Below are positions 31,901 through 34,520 of a stretch of 34,520 nt of DNA, piece after piece. Source of the DNA: Prevotellaceae bacterium UBA1710 (GTDB lineage: Bacteria > Bacteroidota > Bacteroidia > Bacteroidales > Bacteroidaceae). Position 1 is the stretch's first letter. The number at the start of each line of letters is the position of its first letter. Below the pieces are notes generated by a model. The model searched no databases. It saw nothing but the letters and a program-made list of their open reading frames with translations, and was not told the origin of the DNA. A program made the translations under genes and the position numbers. Location of the stretch: assembly GCA_002317355.1 (NCBI GenBank), contig DCJC01000027.1, positions 1 to 34,520 of the forward strand, given 5' to 3'.

Positions 31901-31950
31901 CAATGTGTAGTTTAATGGATGCTTACTGACTAATTAACGAGTTATAGAAT

Positions 31951-31990
31951 AATAAAACCACTCAACTCCTATGTTTCAAAGAGTTGAGTG
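31951..31990 (-). terminator. Terminator of the minus-strand lipoprotein gene
   Basis: CACTCAACTC (31959-31968) and GAGTTGAGTG (31981-31990) are exact reverse complements with a 12-nt loop. On the minus strand a GGTTTTATTATT tail follows. Confidence 0.75.
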
Positions 31991-32086
31991 ACTTGACATG
32001 ACGTTTAGCGTATAGTCATAAAAGAAAACTCCCTGTAACAACCAAATCCTTGTCCTTTGTCAAAAGGTGAAAAAAATGACATTTTT

Positions 32087-32641
32087 TCAGTCCATACGTA
32101 TTGAAGGTTGACTGATTTCATCATTTACATATTTAAAGTGCCAACATAAAGGTTCATACATAGTCTCAAAATCAAACCCAGATATAGGTGAGAAGAATAA
32201 GTATTCAAATCTCTTTTTTCGAGGTTGCGCAGAAATCAATCTTTTCAATATATTCAAGTCGTAATAATTATTAATATTTGAAATAATTAAAATATCCAAG
32301 GAGTCTTTACCTATAAAGCCTATAACTCGTTTGTTTTTTATTTCAATGAAGTAATTCCTGAGACGCTCTTCGCTTTCATGAAATGAAAATACAAATTCCA
32401 AAGTATCACAATCAAGTTTATTCAGTTCCAAAACAACATTTTTATAACCATTTGTGATCTTTTGGTTATTATGCATTAAAACTGTTGTTGTTATTGAATC
32501 TAAGCATGCATTTGAGATTCGATACTCTGGTAATAAAGAACCTTTCTCTTTGTTAATCCCACATGATTCAAATGTGATAATACAAAATAACAAAAGAAGA
32601 AATAAATCAACCCCCTTTTTGCTTATATATTCCTTTTCCAT
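32087..32641 (-). CDS. Hypothetical lipoprotein
   Basis: A 184-residue protein that I do not recognise. A hydrophobic N-terminal stretch ends FES before Cys27, a Bacteroidetes-style lipobox, so it is probably a lipid-anchored envelope protein. The rest alternates short strands and helices with many Ile, Asn and Lys. Base composition is clearly AT-richer than in the core genes of the window, hinting at an accessory or transferred region. It lies downstream of the redoxin gene on the same strand and ends before a good terminator. Confidence 0.65.
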   Translation of the reverse strand: MEKEYISKKGVDLFLLLLFCIITFESCGINKEKGSLLPEYRISNACLDSITTTVLMHNNQKITNGYKNVVLELNKLDCDTLEFVFSFHESEERLRNYFIEIKNKRVIGFIGKDSLDILIISNINNYYDLNILKRLISAQPRKKRFEYLFFSPISGFDFETMYEPLCWHFKYVNDEISQPSIRMD

Positions 32642-32790
32642 TATAATACTGAATTTTATGGTTATACATGTTGTAGACAGAAAAAATCACATTAGGATGT
32701 TTCTGAGCTGTTTTTTTATCTGGCCCACTTGGATCCAAATTAATGAATCCGCTCATATGCTATGACAACAATTGAAATTACTTTTTTCAT
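32607..32790 (-). pseudogene. Possible frameshifted small secreted peptide gene
   Basis: 22 nt after the redoxin stop an ATG (32790) opens MKKVISIVVIAYERIH and then stops (32740). In the next frame an ORF from 32756 to 32607 (49 codons, beginning MSGFINLDPSGPDKK) continues. A single frameshift near 32756 would join a signal-like start to it. It overlaps the start of the lipoprotein gene. This may be a broken small peptide gene or chance. Confidence 0.3.
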
Positions 32791-32812
32791 GATTTCACCT
32801 TTATAGGCGAAC

Positions 32813-34006
32813 CTATAATTTGAAGTATTTCTCAAAAGATGAAGATAAACTTTCTTCTCCTTTATTTTTACCGAGGATAACTCCATCAGGAGAAATGAAA
32901 TAATATGTCGGACCATCTACATCATATCGCTGCATGATGTTCTTACAAGCTTTGTGGTCATTCCATTCATGCCAAGGGTCTCTGCCCCATTTCTTTTCAT
33001 CCTTACATTCTTGTTCCCAGAAATATGGATCATCACAATTCACCATAAGCATATCCACCTTGTCTGAGTGATTCTTATAGACATTATTCAGAAAATCCAT
33101 AGGTCTGTGTTCCATACATCCAACACACGTTCTGGAATTAAACTCTATTAGAAGAAACTTACCATTACCATTAAATTCGTTTAGATGATGTTCTTTTCCA
33201 TTGTGATCATAAAGCGTGAAATCATGCATTTCCTCACCAATCCTCAGCGGAAAATATTTAGGTTGCTCAAGTGCTTGTCGCGCATAAGCTATAAACCCAT
33301 CATTTTCTTCTGACACATTAAATGGGACTTTTGACAATAGTTTTACTGCATTTTCCCTTGTCTCCGAATCAAACTTAAATTGGTGGATTCTGGATGATAT
33401 TCCGGCAAGTACCTTAGCAAATACTGGATTATACTCTTTCTTTTCCAGGAATTGAATCATACACGTTACATACTGGTATTCTAGTCTTTCCGATTCTTTT
33501 TGAGCCTCCTCATAGTCGGCAGGATTCTTCAGATATGGAATTCCACGCCTGTCATAATAGTCAGGAATGTTTTCGTCTATGTAGGAACGGTATTCGTTTC
33601 TTTCTTTTTGCAGTTCGTTGTCATTCTCTACACGCCAAGCCTCATTGTCTAAACCTTTTCCCGTAATTTTTGTTACAGTTCCAACTGATGCGTAAAATGG
33701 TAAAGAAAATGGTTTTCTGGGAGTACTAATTAGGAACTCCTCTTCATCTTTATCTTCTGGTATGTGTACAATTCGGAATTTGCCTCCAACTATAGTATCT
33801 TTATCTGACACACCACCGAGATAGCTATCGTTTTTCTTATAACGAACCATCAATTCAACAATAGTTCCATCGGGCACACCTTCTACCTTGCCTTCCACAA
33901 TGACTGGAGGAATAGTCATCTTTGGATCACTTGATTTGTATGGTTGTGCATATCCAATTGTAAAAATGCCTACAACAAGTGGCAATATACTTTTATTTGG
34001 TTTCAT
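32813..34006 (-). CDS. TlpA/AhpC-like thioredoxin-fold protein
   Basis: A 397-residue exported protein (signal peptide 1-20, ending GYA). The first half (about 33-120) resembles the N-terminal DUF4369-type beta domain found on Bacteroidetes redoxins (VEGKVEGVPDGTIVEL). A helical linker rich in Glu, Tyr and Arg follows (120-250), then a thioredoxin-like domain (about 253-397). The active-site motif is unusual: SRTCVGCMEHRP with Cys294 and Cys297, in place of WCGPC. The cis-Pro region reads VDGPTYYFISPDG. It is probably an envelope disulfide oxidoreductase, but the altered motif leaves its redox role open. No clear promoter was seen upstream. Confidence 0.75.
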   Translation of the reverse strand: MKPNKSILPLVVGIFTIGYAQPYKSSDPKMTIPPVIVEGKVEGVPDGTIVELMVRYKKNDSYLGGVSDKDTIVGGKFRIVHIPEDKDEEEFLISTPRKPFSLPFYASVGTVTKITGKGLDNEAWRVENDNELQKERNEYRSYIDENIPDYYDRRGIPYLKNPADYEEAQKESERLEYQYVTCMIQFLEKKEYNPVFAKVLAGISSRIHQFKFDSETRENAVKLLSKVPFNVSEENDGFIAYARQALEQPKYFPLRIGEEMHDFTLYDHNGKEHHLNEFNGNGKFLLIEFNSRTCVGCMEHRPMDFLNNVYKNHSDKVDMLMVNCDDPYFWEQECKDEKKWGRDPWHEWNDHKACKNIMQRYDVDGPTYYFISPDGVILGKNKGEESLSSSFEKYFKL

Positions 34007-34182
34007 TGATATATACCTAAATTCCGCAACACTTTGATCTAAATTAAATTATAAGTTCCTGAGCAACAAAAAGTTCTTGCTTGAGGCAAGCGGCAAAGCC
34101 GAGCGGCCCAGAATTTTGCCATGTCAGATTTTTCACTTATCTTAGTGTTGCAAATCAAAACAAGCAAAAATCGTAACAAGAC
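34007..34182. other. Probable left flank of a degraded IS1380-type element
   Basis: The 176 nt between the redoxin gene and the transposase remnant hold no ORF. A GCTTGAGGCAAGC hairpin lies at about 34078-34090. The sequence directly before the remnant's ATG would be the left end of the insertion sequence, but I cannot place its terminal repeat. Confidence 0.35.
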
Positions 34183-34413
34183 ATGGCAAAGGTACAAATA
34201 AAATCTGAGAAACTCACACCTTTTGGTGGTATTTTTTCAATAATGGAGCAATTTGACTCTATGCTCTCACCTGTTATTGACAAAACTCTGCGTCATAGAT
34301 GCTGTAGTATCATCGGGTATCAAAGCGCGAGATAGTCCGTTCGCTGATGAGCGTGTATTTCTGTGGCGGATCATGTGTGGAGGATGTGACTTCACATCTG
34401 ATGTGGCAATGTT
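34183..34413 (+). pseudogene. IS1380-family transposase, frameshifted and truncated N-terminus
   Basis: ATG at 34183 opens MAKVQIKSEKLTPFGGIFSI, followed by MEQFDSMLSPVID, the characteristic start of Bacteroidetes IS1380-family transposases. The frame stops at 34333-34335 after GYQSAR. From 34332 another frame continues the same protein with IVRSLMSVYFCGGSCVEDVT and then SHLM, ending at about 34413, where similarity is lost beside a direct repeat TGTTGACAA (34409-34426). So a frameshift and a large deletion have killed it; about 75 of some 430 residues remain. Confidence 0.85.
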
Positions 34414-34520
34414 GACAATGTTGACAAACAAAAAAGAAGGGGGTGGCTGCAATTTTTTCTATATATAATAAGGTTCGCGCAATAATTAATATATGTAGAT
34501 TTTTAGCGTACCCCTTGAAA
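34414..34520. other. AT-rich window end
   Basis: After the transposase breakpoint, a TGTTGACAA direct repeat and an AT-rich stretch run to the window edge. No gene, promoter or terminal repeat can be supported. Confidence 0.4.

Overview
The window looks like a chromosome segment from a Prevotella-type member of the Bacteroidetes (Prevotellaceae). Four things point there. Promoters follow the Bacteroidetes pattern (-33 TTTG, about 19-20 bp, -7 TAnnTTTG) and Shine-Dalgarno sequences are absent. The atp operon has the phylum's order (atpD-atpC-small membrane protein-atpB-E-F-H-A-G). The primary sigma factor is the short Bacteroidetes form. A type IX secretion plug-like protein, a DUF4836-like lipoprotein and an eukaryotic-type (GH13_8) glycogen branching enzyme are present. 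No rRNA, tRNA, CRISPR array or prophage was seen.

Layout. 1-876 is a gene-free, repeat-rich stretch. 877-3512 encodes a nucleoside-type MFS transporter, a bifunctional-nuclease-family protein and RsmE. 3630-6513 is a tight trio: surface or periplasmic lipoprotein, LolD-like ABC ATPase, FtsX-like permease. 6725-10794 holds HtrA, an NhaD-type Na+/H+ antiporter and phosphofructokinase. 11356-18766 is the complete F1Fo ATP synthase operon. 18863-22382 holds a T9SS plug-like protein, RpoD and an unknown secreted protein. kdsB lies on the minus strand (22599-23342). 23527-28767 holds a 14-repeat MORN protein, a YhcH family protein, GlgB, a small MITE-like element and an unknown membrane protein. 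29150-30998 (minus) holds asnA and a small Spy/CpxP-like secreted protein. 31000-34520 is an AT-rich accessory end with a decayed non-coding tract, a lipoprotein, a redoxin and the frameshifted, truncated start of an IS1380-family transposase.

Most genes are core housekeeping. The unusual content is between them. Four intergenic sites carry degenerate arrays with a strict 11-bp period, and two of these (451-597 and 31618-31764) share unit order and even the same 4-nt interruption. Other gaps carry strict 7-bp arrays (790-824, 2715-2791, 12868-12923, 17718-17787) or an 8-bp array (3533-3604). Unit sequence drifts but unit length does not, and no period is a multiple of three. A second striking signal is a 34-nt promoter-plus-leader block shared, with two differences, by htrA and the Spy-like gene, which suggests an envelope-stress regulon. 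The nhaD promoter predicts an essentially leaderless mRNA.

All calls come from reading the sequence and from family knowledge; no database search was possible.
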